From Hygrophila difformis (Eukaryota > Streptophyta > Magnoliopsida > Lamiales > Acanthaceae): a stretch of 64,000 nucleotides of DNA. Under the pieces are notes generated by a model. That model saw only the letters and a program-made list of their open reading frames with translations. It ran no database searches and was not told the origin of the DNA. Location of the stretch: assembly GCA_030278955.1 (NCBI GenBank), contig JAOANR010000013.1:45730191-45794190 (forward strand), read 5' to 3'. Every line of letters starts with the position of its first letter. Positions within the stretch are counted from its first letter, which is position 1. Shown here piece after piece: positions 53,397-64,000 of this stretch. Both the position numbers and the translations under genes were made by a program.

Positions 53397-54317
53397 TAGG
53401 GTTGGATCGGTACGGCATACCGAATTTTTTTTACTTATACCGTTATCATACCGTAAATATCGGTATATGAAAAATAAATACCATTACCATACCAAAAATT
53501 CGGTATACCAAAACATTCGGCATAAAAGTTCGGTATTATCGATATACCAATATAAAATTATTTATGAAAATGAATGGACGAATATTTTTCATATAATAGT
53601 TTTAACTTAATTGCAATAAAATAATTTCTAAAATAATGTAATTAATTCACATCACATGATATCAATAGAGTTTTAAATAAAGTTTAGAGGTCATTCATAG
53701 TCTCTTCTAGCAGAATGATATTTATTTATTTATAAGCTAATGATTAAAAATATCAATACATTCTAAGTCTTGGGTTCAATGTGACCTGGGGATACCCTGG
53801 TATTCACCTAAAAAATATCAATACATTCTAAGTCACGGTAGAGTTGAATATCAAAGATAGTAAGCTTGACCAGAACATACAACTATTTAAAATATGATTG
53901 AAATATATGTTAGATTAAATTATGATAAATAAATACTGTTTATATTTTAAATTTAAATAAATATACGTAATCATTTAGAATATGATTGAAATTTAGAATT
54001 AGCGTTTGCTTTATAATAAATATAAACTGTTTTAAGTTAAATAAAGTCTCTATCGTTCGTTATTAAAATTGGGTTTGGGCTTTAACTATGATTTTTTTGG
54101 GTTTAATATAAAATATATTTCAAAAATATGTAATGATATATTTTATATAATATATAGGTATATATCGGTATTTCGGTATTTTCGGTATACCGAATATCTT
54201 GTATTTTTATACCGATACCATACCAAAAATTTCGGTACCATAAATTTCGGTATTTTCGGTATTTTTCGGTATGGTATGAACGGTATACCGAGTTTTCAGC
54301 AAAATTGTCCAGCCCTA
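53397..54317. mobile_element. Non-autonomous hAT element (921 bp)
   Basis: The ends TAGGGTTGG and CCAGCCCTA are inverted. A perfect 8-bp target duplication ACTGGAAT flanks it (53389-53396, 54318-54325). Subterminal regions carry many CGGTATACCG / TTCGGTATT motifs in both orientations. No transposase. Frames at 53386-53610 and 54069-54368 are translations of it. Confidence 0.9.
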
Positions 54318-54325
54318 ACTGGAAT

Positions 54326-55508
54326 TGTTTCTCTTACCATGACTGTTGTCACTGTCATAGAAAATTAGAAATAATTATTTAGATATAGCTATATGAGCAA
54401 CTTTCTTTAATTTATTTTTTTATGTTATGGGCCGGGGCTATTGTGATGATTAACTTTGTTTTTCTTATGATAGTAATTAGTATTATAAAGTAAATAATTT
54501 TTGGGTGAACGACTTTTTTTTAGCTGTATTCGAGGTAAAGAGTAATTAACTTGAAGGTGTTATTACTTATTAGAAAAAAAAAATTGTGAAGTTAGTAACT
54601 AAAACTTGTAATGGATAATGAATTTCAATCGTAAATTTGATCGATAACTTCTTCGCTGGCCAAATTTAAAGAAAAGTATATTTTCTGACATGCCAACATT
54701 TATATTGAAGAAATTGAAGGCATTGTAGGTTTGGAGAGCGGGCATTCCTTTATTAATTATTATTTGTACGATCGAGGAGTTGGAAATTATAAGGAGTCGT
54801 CCTCCTACATAGTAGTAGTAGTAGTAGTAATTGTATTTATTATTAGTCCACAGTCGTCCACTCCACAGTCGTCCACTGCTACCAAAGACTTTGGAACATA
54901 ATAGTAGTTGTGTCACGAGTCGAGACCCGATGGATAGAATTTAAACATTTTAGACCAAATTGAAACTGGCAAAAGATAATTTGAAAAAAAAAAAAAGAGT
55001 AGTAGGACTAGGAAATACTCCTATATTCTACTACACATAATTGACTGGGGCGGAGGCCTGGGAATTGTCCGAAGATGACTCTACAGTTGGACTAACAAAT
55101 CAAACCATGAATCATCATCAACTTTTGTAATGACCAGCAGACACCCGTTTAAATACGACATTCAAATTTTAAAAACATGTGCGCACCAACTGAGAGAAAA
55201 TATGAATCCAGCCGTGCTCCTACTAACTTTGAAATGCTATCAATCACACTAATATTTCATTTAACTAATAATTCCCTTAAATTTTTTATTTTTTAAGTAA
55301 ATTTCATTCAAGCTAATTTGATTAATAAAAAAGTGTTGCCGTCACTCACTCACTCAGCAGAAAATTAAATTAAATGTAGTTGAATTAATGTGGTTTTGAT
55401 ATATACTTAATTCAATGGAAAGGTGCATGCATCCAATCTATCCATGTTAAAAACCAATTGAGTGCAGCATGGAAGTTTGAATGGCCAACACACGTGGTAA
55501 GACTTTTA
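54326..55508. other. Non-coding stretch
   Basis: No gene recognised. An (AGT)n tract lies at about 54810-54829. The 105-aa minus frame at 54599-54916 spans it and is not supported. Confidence 0.4.
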
Positions 55509-55971
55509 GGGCCCGTTTGGATTGGCTTTTAAAAAAAGCAGAAGCCAAAAGCAGAAGCAGAAGTGAAAGCCAAAAGCAGAAGTGGGTAACTTTTGTGTTT
55601 GGATGGAATGTTTGAAAAGCAGCTTTTTTTCAAAAGTGTATTTGGATGTGTAAAAGTGAAAAGTGCTTTTTAAATGTATAAATCACCAAAAAGGACATGC
55701 TATTTAATATGGTAATAAGATATATTTATAGTGTAATTTATATTAAGTAATGAGGGTATTTAAGTCTTTGCACAATTTACGAAGTGCTTTTGGCTTCTGC
55801 TTTTCAGAGAAGCACCCCCTGGGCAGCTTCTCCCAGAAGCACTTTTGCAGCTTTTCGAGGTGCTTCTGCTTTTTTAAAAAAGCCAAACCAAACGTTTCTT
55901 TTTTCCCAAAAGTGCTTTTGGCAGAAGCAAAAGCCAAAAGCACCTTGGTAAAAGCCAATCCAAACACCCTC
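55509..55971. mobile_element. Tourist-like MITE, copy 2
   Basis: 463 bp, with ends GGGCCCGTTTGGATTGGCTT / AAGCCAATCCAAACACCCTC and TTA on both sides (55506-55508, 55972-55974). Closely similar along its length to 15992-16452. Confidence 0.9.
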
Positions 55972-56194
55972 TTATTTCTGTACGTAGGAGTATTTATTCA
56001 TTTTTATTTTTTTTATTTTTTATTTTTAATTTTTAATTTTTTGCATGCTTTCGAGTGTGTGTGACAATATAATCACAGCATGCCCATGCATGCATGTCGC
56101 CCTTGCCTTTCAAATAATAACAACAACAACAACAAGAAGTTTGTTGTGTAAATATTATGCTGCTTTAATTTGTTCGGCGGATCATAACCAAAGA

Positions 56195-56454
56195 CAGGGG
56201 CGGATCTATGTACATTTTAGGGGTGGCACGGGACACCATTTAAATTGATGAAACTATTATTTTAGGGTAGATTTTTTTTACATTTAATTAAATTAGGCTT
56301 GGTGACACCACTTAATTTTCATGGTGACACCATAATCATTCATTTCAACTAAGTTTTCCTTTATATTTTGTGTTGTAACTACTATCCCTAATTTAAATAT
56401 AGCTTCCACTATTTTTTGGGACACCCCTTTAAAAAATTTCTGAATCCGCCACTG
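56195..56454. mobile_element. hAT MITE (260 bp)
   Basis: The ends CAGGGGCGGATCT and GAATCCGCCACTG are inverted. The 8-bp flanks ACCAAAGA (56187-56194) and ACCAAACT (56455-56462) match at 6 of 8 positions. No coding capacity. Confidence 0.75.
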
Positions 56455-57427
56455 ACCAAACTGAGGGGTTTGTTGGTTCGGCCAACCAAGACCAAAGGGA
56501 GCTTTGTGTTTGGCTAATCAAGGTCGATCGAACACAAGCTAAGGAATCCCAAATTTCAAAATGCTCCATAAATTAAAATGCACGTATTATTGCTTATGAT
56601 GTATGCTTCAATTTTTCACTGCATTGCTTCATTTGGATGAGTGTATGAATTTTAGGGTTTACTTAATTAGATATATGAATTTTAGGGTTTAGATATAATA
56701 AGATAATTGGTGTTGAAGGGAGTTAGAGTTTGAGATGGTAGGGTTGCGGTTCATGTATTGATGAGTGTATTTGGAAAATTGATGGGTGTGGATGGAGATT
56801 GGCCAAAATAAATGGATTAATTGGTTTGAGAGCTGAATTAGCTCTGCTGAACTGTTGAAGAAGAAGTACTTTGAAATAATAGTAATAATTTGGTTGGACT
56901 TTTATACAGAGGTTTTGATGACATTAAGGTATTTTAATTTGTGTTGAACATTCATAATTCAATCACGCAATTAATTTTTCAACTACGCTCATCAATTCGG
57001 ACGACATGTCAACAGCAATACTATACTCTATACATGCATCATTATTATATACTATACTTGATGGACGATGTTGGAATTCTTAATGATATTGTTTTTGGCA
57101 TATTAAAGAATTAATAAACACCAAGAAACAAACTATTTACATGTACATGTATATGCAGTGGCGGAACACAAAAAAATAATTTAAGTGGTGTCATAAAAAT
57201 TATACTACTAATATATCGCTTAGTGTAGGTGCCGAAGATGCAGGAGTTTGGAGTTGGGGTTACAAGATGTGTCGCACTAATTTAATGAATTAATTTGAAA
57301 TATATTAAATAATAAAAAAATTAAAAGTTTTATATTAAGTTTTTTAAACAAATGAAAAATATAAGCATAAACTTTTTTATAAAAGAAAGAGAGAGAGAGA
57401 GAGAAAGAGCAAGAAGAAAAAGATGTA
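56455..57427. other. Non-coding stretch
   Basis: Nothing recognised apart from a repeated GAATTTTAGGGTTTA phrase (about 56648 and 56687), a solitary CAGTGGCGGA at 57157 that resembles a hAT end without a partner, and a GA-rich run at about 57387-57413. Confidence 0.4.
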
Positions 57428-57687
57428 CTCCCTCCGTCCCAGGTAACATGTCCTATTTGATTTTTTGGCACTATTTATTGTTCAAATTTGACTCAACATT
57501 ATTGTAAGTATATATTTGGAGAAAAATAGTCGAGTTGGGTCTTGTTGGTATCGTATGATCATATCGTTTTATAATATATATTTTACATAATTTTTCATTG
57601 TACATATTTTGAGATACTAATGATTGAAAAGGTGCATTAAATTGTATGCATAAATCAAACAAGAGAAATTAAATGGGACAGATTGAG
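57428..57687. mobile_element. Stowaway MITE (260 bp)
   Basis: CTCCCTCCGTCCCAGGTAAC at the left and ATTAAATGGGACAGATTGAG at the right are inverted, with TA on both sides (57426-57427, 57688-57689). Confidence 0.85.
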
Positions 57688-58678
57688 TACTTTTAATTTT
57701 ATCTTAAATCATAAATATAACAAACCACTTAATTAAAAATTACTCAAATTCACAACGAATATATAAAAAAAAATCAACAAATCAATAGTAAAATGACATT
57801 ATACCTCAAAATACGTATTTAAAAATTATAAATGCAAATAAAATAAGAAATGAAAAGAAGAAAAATTATTGGAAGATAAAATGAATAACTTTATTACTAC
57901 ATTTATTAAACATTACCAAAGTACTACTAACATTTAGTGCTGGAGGCCCAATAAAGAAAATCAAGCCCAATACATTTACAAAAAAGGCAAGCCCAATAGA
58001 AGTCGCCCAACCTCTGGCCCCTCATTCTTGTATATTCAAGATGTGTATGCACACATATTCATCAACCATCCAACTCCCTCTTTATAGGACATGCTAATGC
58101 TATGAATGAAGGAAAGTAAATAAACAAGCGATGGCATAAATTTAGCAACTATCTATGATACAGGGCTAGTGCAGCTGGAAATTGAGTGGAGCATGACCCA
58201 AAGATATACTATAACTATATTATATATATGGAGAAGAAGACTCTATCGTGGTGGTGGACTAGAATCCAGAGAAAGCTACAAGTGTGTACTCAAAGTTTCG
58301 ATTTATAGGACTGTGTAGCATTCAGATGATATCCCTTTTGGTTTATGGTGCGTGCGTGCGGTGCGGTAATGAATAATTAATCAACTTTTTGCCCCTTTAT
58401 TAGTCCTTTTCACTTTTCTATCTAAGCGAAATTATTACTATTATTGTGTGACTTGTCTCAATTATGATGATCCCTTTACACGTCTATCTAATTGATCAAT
58501 CAACTTTTATTTGCTACAACATTGCTAATTTTAGCTTAATTGATCAGTAAGGAAACTGTACGATGGTAATATTCATATTCGTTAAAAGTAGTTTGAACTC
58601 CACACTTTCTAGCTCAAATTGAAATAACATGGTTTCATCTACTAATTCTTTTACTATTGTCCTGATTTTAACTGTGAT
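57688..58678. other. AT-rich stretch without a gene
   Basis: No ORF or RNA gene recognised. Ordinary intergenic sequence. Confidence 0.4.
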
Positions 58679-58991
58679 TATGGTGGAAATAGGCTAGACC
58701 GAGCTAAGCTTAGGCTTGAACGGTCTAGGCCTGCGTCGATTTTTTAAGGCCCGAGTCTGGCCTATTACCTTCGGTAGGCCTATACGGGCCTAAGCCTTTT
58801 AAAAGCCTGATTAAGCCTATTTTAAAATTAAGTTAAAATTCTTTTATAAGTATATTTCTAGATGTAATCATAAAATTGGAAGACATGAATTTGTGCACTT
58901 AGACAAGTCGTCATCCACAACTATGGAAAAAAAAACTTATAAATATTTTAAAAACATATACAAGATCAAATTAATAATTACTTCTACATAA

Positions 58992-59065
<74 letters not shown>

Positions 59066-59285
59066 CACGTATTCATATACAGTAAATGTAAACAAACTAA
59101 TAACAATAATAAATAGGCCAGCCTGGTAGGTTTGATAGGCTTTTTATAAAGCCTGGCTGAGCCTATTTAGCTGCTCTCAAAATAGTCCGAATCTAGCCTA
59201 TATATATAGAAAAAGTCTGGTCTGGCCTGACCTCGGTCGGCTTGGCCATAGATCTCTGTCGGTAGCCTGGCCTATTCCACCGCTA
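58679..59285. mobile_element. Non-autonomous hAT element (607 bp) with internal (AAT)n
   Basis: Ends TATGGTGGAAATAGG / CCTATTCCACCGCTA, with 8-bp flanks ACTGTGAT (58671-58678) and ATTGTGAT (59286-59293), one mismatch. GGCCTA / TAGGCC motifs are repeated near both ends. A run of about 25 AAT units lies at 58990-59065. Confidence 0.85.
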
Positions 59286-59383
59286 ATTGTGATATTATTA
59301 TTATCTCACATATGCATCTGCTTTACATACCAAAATCATGGGCAATCCGCAATCAAATTTTGTATTTCCTCGATACAAAATTA

Positions 59384-59701
59384 AGGAGGTATTTTAACAA
59401 CCCCAACCATCCTGTTGACCTATGGCCAAAGGCTCCGCTTGGTGGTCGTCCTTGGTCCCGCAGTCCCGAAGCTTATTTACTGTAAGGCTCGTCTGCCGTT
59501 GTAATATAAATTGAAGTATCTCATAGTTTCCTGAAAAGCTCAATGATGAAGTCCAACCCGACCCTTCGGATAGACCGTTTTGGCGGAATAGTGCTGGGAA
59601 TTAGTCTATTAGCCACACGGTGCGCAGTTGTCCGATACAGACCCGGCGCCCCGTAACATATCCCCTGAGTAAATCAAAAAACTAGGAGGAGGTATTTTAA
59701 C
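59384..59701. mobile_element. GC-rich insert between 15-bp direct repeats
   Basis: AGGAGGTATTTTAAC occurs at 59384-59398 and again at 59687-59701. The 288 bp between are clearly richer in G+C than the surroundings (for example GGCCAAAGGCTCCGCTTGG) and end A-rich (AAATCAAAAAACT). This looks like a retroposed copy of some RNA or a piece of organellar DNA. I do not recognise the source. No coding frame is convincing. Confidence 0.5.
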
Positions 59702-60184
59702 GAACAACTTGCAGGCACAAACAAGATAGCGGCTAATCTCCCTGAATAAACACTCCAAGATCGCCAAACTCGCCACTCTTCTTCGCACAACATCGACTAG
59801 AATAAGAAAATAGAAATAAAAAAACACAAAAAATTAAACTCCTCGGGGACATATTGGAACGTATGGACATCAAATCAAGCCTAATCGTGTATCAAGTATC
59901 AACATCAAGAAGGAAAATTAAAACTGAATAAGGAATGGAAATTTGTACCTGCAGCGCGACTTGAAATCGAGGGAGCAATAGAAAGACACATAGTGATGGA
60001 CGGTGCTATTGGCTGAGGCAGCGGCGGTTACCGTTGGAAACTAAGGCGTAGACATACCATTACATGATTAAAAGATACTATCAAATAATGATATTTAAGC
60101 ATTCCCATCATATTTCAACACTTGTTAATCTCTAACATTCAAATTCAACGAGTTTTTTACAATTGTGATTTATTGGGATATACT

Positions 60185-60440
60185 CCCTTTGTTTTTTTTT
60201 TTTTAAACTTCACCACTTCTCCTCTGCACGCAATTCAGTATATGTTGTTAATCATTAATAATTCAAATAATATAGAAGTCAAAATTGTAAAATTTTGATA
60301 TTATGAAACTACGTGATTAGACGAATCCAACTATATCTCAATTAAATATGTTTTTATCTTACAACAGTGCTAAAAAGTTAAATCAAAGTTACTTAATAAA
60401 CAGTAACAACTATTCAAAAGGTAAAGATATTAACTATTCC
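60185..60440. mobile_element. Degraded Stowaway-like MITE
   Basis: It starts TACTCCCTTTGTTTT and shares the internal GTGATTAGACGAATCCAACT segment with the other Stowaway copies. The right end is decayed, so the limits are approximate. Confidence 0.5.
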
Positions 60441-60786
60441 AATAAACTTATGTTAACAATTAATATAAATTGTTAATACCAGAAGAATTAATGTACTATT
60501 AGTTTGTAAACTTGTAATTATTTTAAAATATGGTGAATTTAAATTAGCAAATACCACTAGTACGTGAAAAAAAAAAAAAAAAAAAAAAAGACAGTATGTG
60601 ATGCAAATTGATCTCCTACATATGAAGTGTATCTTCCTAACTGTCTAGGTCAACAAAAAAAATAGAACTATGGATGCATGTGTTGGTTATCTTATGTTTT
60701 TGATTAAAAATAAATTCAGTCTATCTTCCGATAAATAAAATAAACAAATAAATAAATAAACCCACTTCGATATTTTTAAACTAAAA

Positions 60787-60813
60787 CTAGCACACCGCCC
60801 GCGCAATGCGCGG
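60787..60813 (-). mobile_element. Helitron 3' terminus
   Basis: On the minus strand the hairpin CCGCGC-ATT-GCGCGG (60799-60813) is followed 8 nt later by CTAG (60790-60787) and then T. This is the classic Helitron end (GC-rich hairpin, short spacer, CTRR, inserted 5' to T). The element would extend to the right. Its 5' end was not found and may lie outside the window. Confidence 0.75.
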
Positions 60814-61500
60814 AAAGTAAAATTTATATTTTTTAAGAAAAATAGCATAATAATTTAAAAATTCAAATATTCTATTTTCTAAACTTAATTTGGTCATGTC
60901 CATTTCCGGCCACATATTATTAAGAAAAAAAGGTGAGAAAAACGATGTTAAAAAAGAGAGACTGTACCATAAAAATGTAAAGTAAAATTTCCCGGAAGTG
61001 AATATGGTGTTGTTGACTGCATCTGCAGAATGGTTGTAGGAGCTTTTATGTGATGCGCTTTGATTTATGTGATGTTTAGATAATGGGTGATGGATTGCAC
61101 AATTATATCATGATTAAGATGACAACACAATAATGCTCTCAAACATCACAAAAATTATACTTCCCATTACGCCTGCACATGCACGCAGAATATTGTCCGC
61201 ACGCTACCTATATTGAAATATCCCTACCAAAATGTTCATAAAATAAAAGACTGTATGATAATTATTCACATAATTTACATGAGATAAATAAATTGTTAGA
61301 GCACACTTTACATTATATAGGATGAATGTATTTCACCTTAAAAATTCAACATAAAATTTATGACATACATGCCAATATATTTTCCTAATTTTGTTCTTTA
61401 ATTAATTTAGACCATAATTAATTTAGTTTTACATTACTTAAATAAAATTAACAAATCTTTATCTTCTATAAATAAATAAAACTAAATCTTATAATACTAA

Positions 61501-62030
61501 GGGGGTGTACTCAATTTGGACTCTATAGGATTTTTAAAGATTTTTAAAGTTGGGGTGTATTCAATTTAAATTTTAAAGAGTCTTTTAAAATTTGAGGTAT
61601 TTAATTCAGATTTAAAAAAGTCTTTAAAAATCTAGGTATAGTCAACACATATTTTAAAAAATCTGTAAAAATGTTGAGGTATTCAACAGTCCATGAATTT
61701 TAAATCTTTGTAGATTTTAATGGATTCTTTTAAAAAATATAACTAAACAAAATCTATCCAAACAATCCAATATTTCTAAATATGGATAGTAAGGGGTATC
61801 CACTCCCTATGGCCATGTTCGCTGATGACTCCCAAGAGCTCTTATTGACGGAGTCGTTTGGCACCTCGATGTCGACAAAATATAGATTAAAGAAAAATGT
61901 ATAAGAATAAATGTATAAATAAGAAAATGTAGAGTCTACACAAAATCAATTAATTCTACGCGGAGTTTATGTATTTTCCAAATCCACCAACTTTTTAAAA
62001 TTTATAAAAGTCTAAATTGAATACACCCCC
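61501..62030. mobile_element. Tourist-like MITE (530 bp)
   Basis: Ends GGGGGTGTACTCAATTTGGA / TCTAAATTGAATACACCCCC, flanked by TAA (61498-61500, 62031-62033). An internal copy of the end (GGGGTGTATTCAATTT, about 61553) lies near the left side. Different family from 15992 and 55509. Confidence 0.88.
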
Positions 62031-62044
62031 TAAATCTTCAAATA

Positions 62045-62595
62045 CACCCCCCAGATCAGTACGGATACGATCGGATAGTGTCGGATACTGATATTATCCA
62101 TATATTCATTTCAAATTCGGAATCGAATACGGATGAGTCGGATACGAAATCGGTTTCGAATATTTCGGGTTACGGATACGATACGGATCCAGGACGAATA
62201 TATTATGGATACGGATTCAATCAGATACAAATTATTGGATAATTTTTTATAATATTTTTTTAAAATTTGATAATTTTAATTAAAATTACCTGATAATTTG
62301 GTATTTTTTATAATTATTGATAATTTTTATTAATTAATAATAATAATAATATATTAATATATTCGGATATCCATATTTAAAAACCGGATAATATCATATC
62401 AATTTTCGAATACGGTTGGATATTTTCGGATACGTCAGATATTTTCGGATACGAATACGAATGCGAATATTAAAATACGGATTAAGATTCAGATACGAAT
62501 ATTGAAATATTTGGCTGGATAGTTGGATGCAAATTCGGATTCGAATATAATTGGATACGTCATCAGATCGGTCGGATATTTACTGTACCGCTTTC
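62045..62595. repeat. CGGATAC-rich repeat, likely transposon-derived
   Basis: Dozens of CGGATAC / ATTCGGAT / TCGGATA motifs occur in both halves, flanking a very AT-rich core. The right side ends GTACCGCTTTCACCCCTA, like a hAT terminus, but no matching left end was found. Confidence 0.5.
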
Positions 62596-63638
62596 ACCCC
62601 TACTAATTTAAGAAAAGCGAACTAAATCTTTTGAAAAAGGAATATGAAAAATCTATATGTTCTATAAATAAATAAAACAAAAATATATCTATATCTTCTA
62701 TAGTCTAATTTCATACTATAATAAATAGTGTAATACATTCGAATTATAAGTAATAATTAATACTGTACTAATCAAAAGTGCACATAAAAGTTTATGGGAG
62801 GGAGTGTATATTAACAATTTATAAATAAATAAAATCAATTAATCTTTATCCTCTATAAATAAATAAAACAAAATTTTCTAATATTAAATTTTCGATAACA
62901 CCATTTGCCTAATTAAAAAAAGCTAATTAAATTTTTTGAAATCAAGGTATAAGAAAAATCTAAATCTTGTATAAATAAATAAAACTAATAGATCTATATG
63001 TCATATATCCTAATTTCATACTATAATAAATCGTCAAAAATATTATATAGATAGATTATTAAGTTCGACTTGATTAGTAATAATTATACTTTGTCATAGA
63101 AAAAAATTACTCACGAAATACATATAATGTTGAATGAAAGATAATTAACTAAAATTATTAATTATAATATAAATAAAGTAAAATCATTTTGTACACATAA
63201 TCTATTGATTAAATGGTATAAATCATTTTGAATCAATTATTTTTATTGTATATGTAATTTATTGTGATTGTGAAATAATTAAGTATTCTCTATATGTATT
63301 GACAGTAAAATATAGAGAAAGGCTAAAGCATAAAAGTAAACATACAAACATATATAATTAACAGAAACAATATACAGAATACATTAAAAAAATGAAGATA
63401 CATTCAAAGAAAATATAATTTTTTTAACTCATCACAACTAAACATTACATCAGAATTAATAACTATAGGAGCAAAGTTTGCTACTATCTTTTGAAAGTTA
63501 TGCATAATATTTTCGAACCTAATAAGTTCCTCTAATCAAGCCACATAACGGATAGAATCAGAGGAAAATACATCATAAATTGTATTAAAAAAATTCTGAA
63601 TTTGAATAACTATGTATGTGATTGTAGAAAATCCACTG
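62596..63638. other. Very AT-rich stretch
   Basis: The phrase CTAATTTCATACTATAATAAAT occurs twice, in 62703-62725 and 63010-63032, inside two similar ~300-bp segments (62620-62725 and 62925-63035 share AAATAAATAAAAC and CTATAT phrases). No gene. Confidence 0.4.
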
Positions 63639-63693
63639 TCATGTTAAGAGAATCTCAAAGCCATCTTCATCCCAGTTCATATTTTCTTGTCCC
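63639..63693 (-). CDS. Possible terminal exon
   Basis: On the minus strand, after an acceptor CTACATTCAG, an 18-codon open stretch reads GQENMNWDEDGFEILLT and stops at TGA 63639-63641. The acidic C-terminal look is protein-like, but no upstream exon was identified within the window. It could belong to a gene carried by the minus-strand Helitron whose 3' end is at 60787, or be chance. Confidence 0.2.
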
Positions 63694-64000
63694 CTGAATG
63701 TAGATTATAAAAGCATTCGATCACACCCTTGCCAAGTTCTCTTTTTGGGAAGAAAATTGATGTACATGCCTTTAATCCACTCTACCATTCAACATTATCA
63801 ATGGAGATCCCTGCAATTATAAAGCAAAAAAAATCAATATAAATAAAAGAGACAATATTTGAATTTTTCTTCTTCCCTGAACTGTCCCATGCCTTTTATA
63901 TGAAGAGAATCTTTGATAAACGCACATATGCTGTACGGAAGATATATTTTTCCTTAAAAATTGGTGAAAGAAACTTGTTAAATGATTAAAACAATCTATA

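Overview
This is a plant nuclear window, AT-rich and dominated by transposable elements. An angiosperm is indicated by Stowaway, Tourist, hAT and CACTA MITEs, a tRNA-derived SINE, plant-type L1 LINEs with DUF4283-like ORF1, Ty1/copia and Ty3/gypsy elements, a plant RING-H2 gene, and an importin-9 fragment with plant-like introns. It looks like a eudicot; the species cannot be named from the sequence alone. Host genes are scarce. The only apparently intact one is an intronless RING-H2 gene on the minus strand (52006-52461). A 5'-truncated importin-9 pseudogene lies at 30722-32308, and isolated possible exons lie near 12.1 kb and 63.65 kb.

Layout. 1-6.2 kb: a rearranged Ty3/gypsy element. It has two gag copies head to head in a ~2.1 kb inverted repeat, then a small ORF, PBS, one 2.5-kb LTR and a PPT, fused to the 5' end of a pararetrovirus-like sequence on the minus strand. 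6.2-21.8 kb: MITE-rich, partly duplicated sequence with minisatellites, a SINE, a short-motif array and degraded host exons. 21.85-30.02 kb: a 5'-truncated LINE (minus) interrupted by a near-complete copia element (24173-29284). The target duplications of both are visible. 30.7-32.3 kb: importin-9 pseudogene. 33.9-44.4 kb: a long and apparently intact endogenous pararetrovirus (Caulimoviridae). 45.5-51.2 kb: a full-length LINE (plus) with only a few lesions. 51.2-60.8 kb: the RING gene, a SINE cluster, and hAT, Tourist and Stowaway MITEs. 60.8-64 kb: a Helitron 3' terminus (minus strand), another Tourist MITE and repeat-rich AT sequence.

The most interesting object is the pararetrovirus at 33.9-44.4 kb. 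Reading from a tRNA-Met primer-binding site it has three small ORFs, a 30K-type movement protein, a 1575-aa fused coat protein/protease/reverse transcriptase/RNase H polyprotein, and a transactivator-like ORF. An intergenic region with TATA box and poly(A) signal follows, then three more small ORFs. No stop codon or frameshift was found in any of these frames. The ORFs overlap by 1-8 nt or are separated by very short gaps, which fits polycistronic translation by reinitiation. From PBS to last stop it spans 10,427 bp, more than the family range known to me. The polyprotein carries the second cysteine motif typical of badnaviruses, yet the genome also has a separate movement protein and a transactivator ORF. 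I cannot assign it to a described genus.
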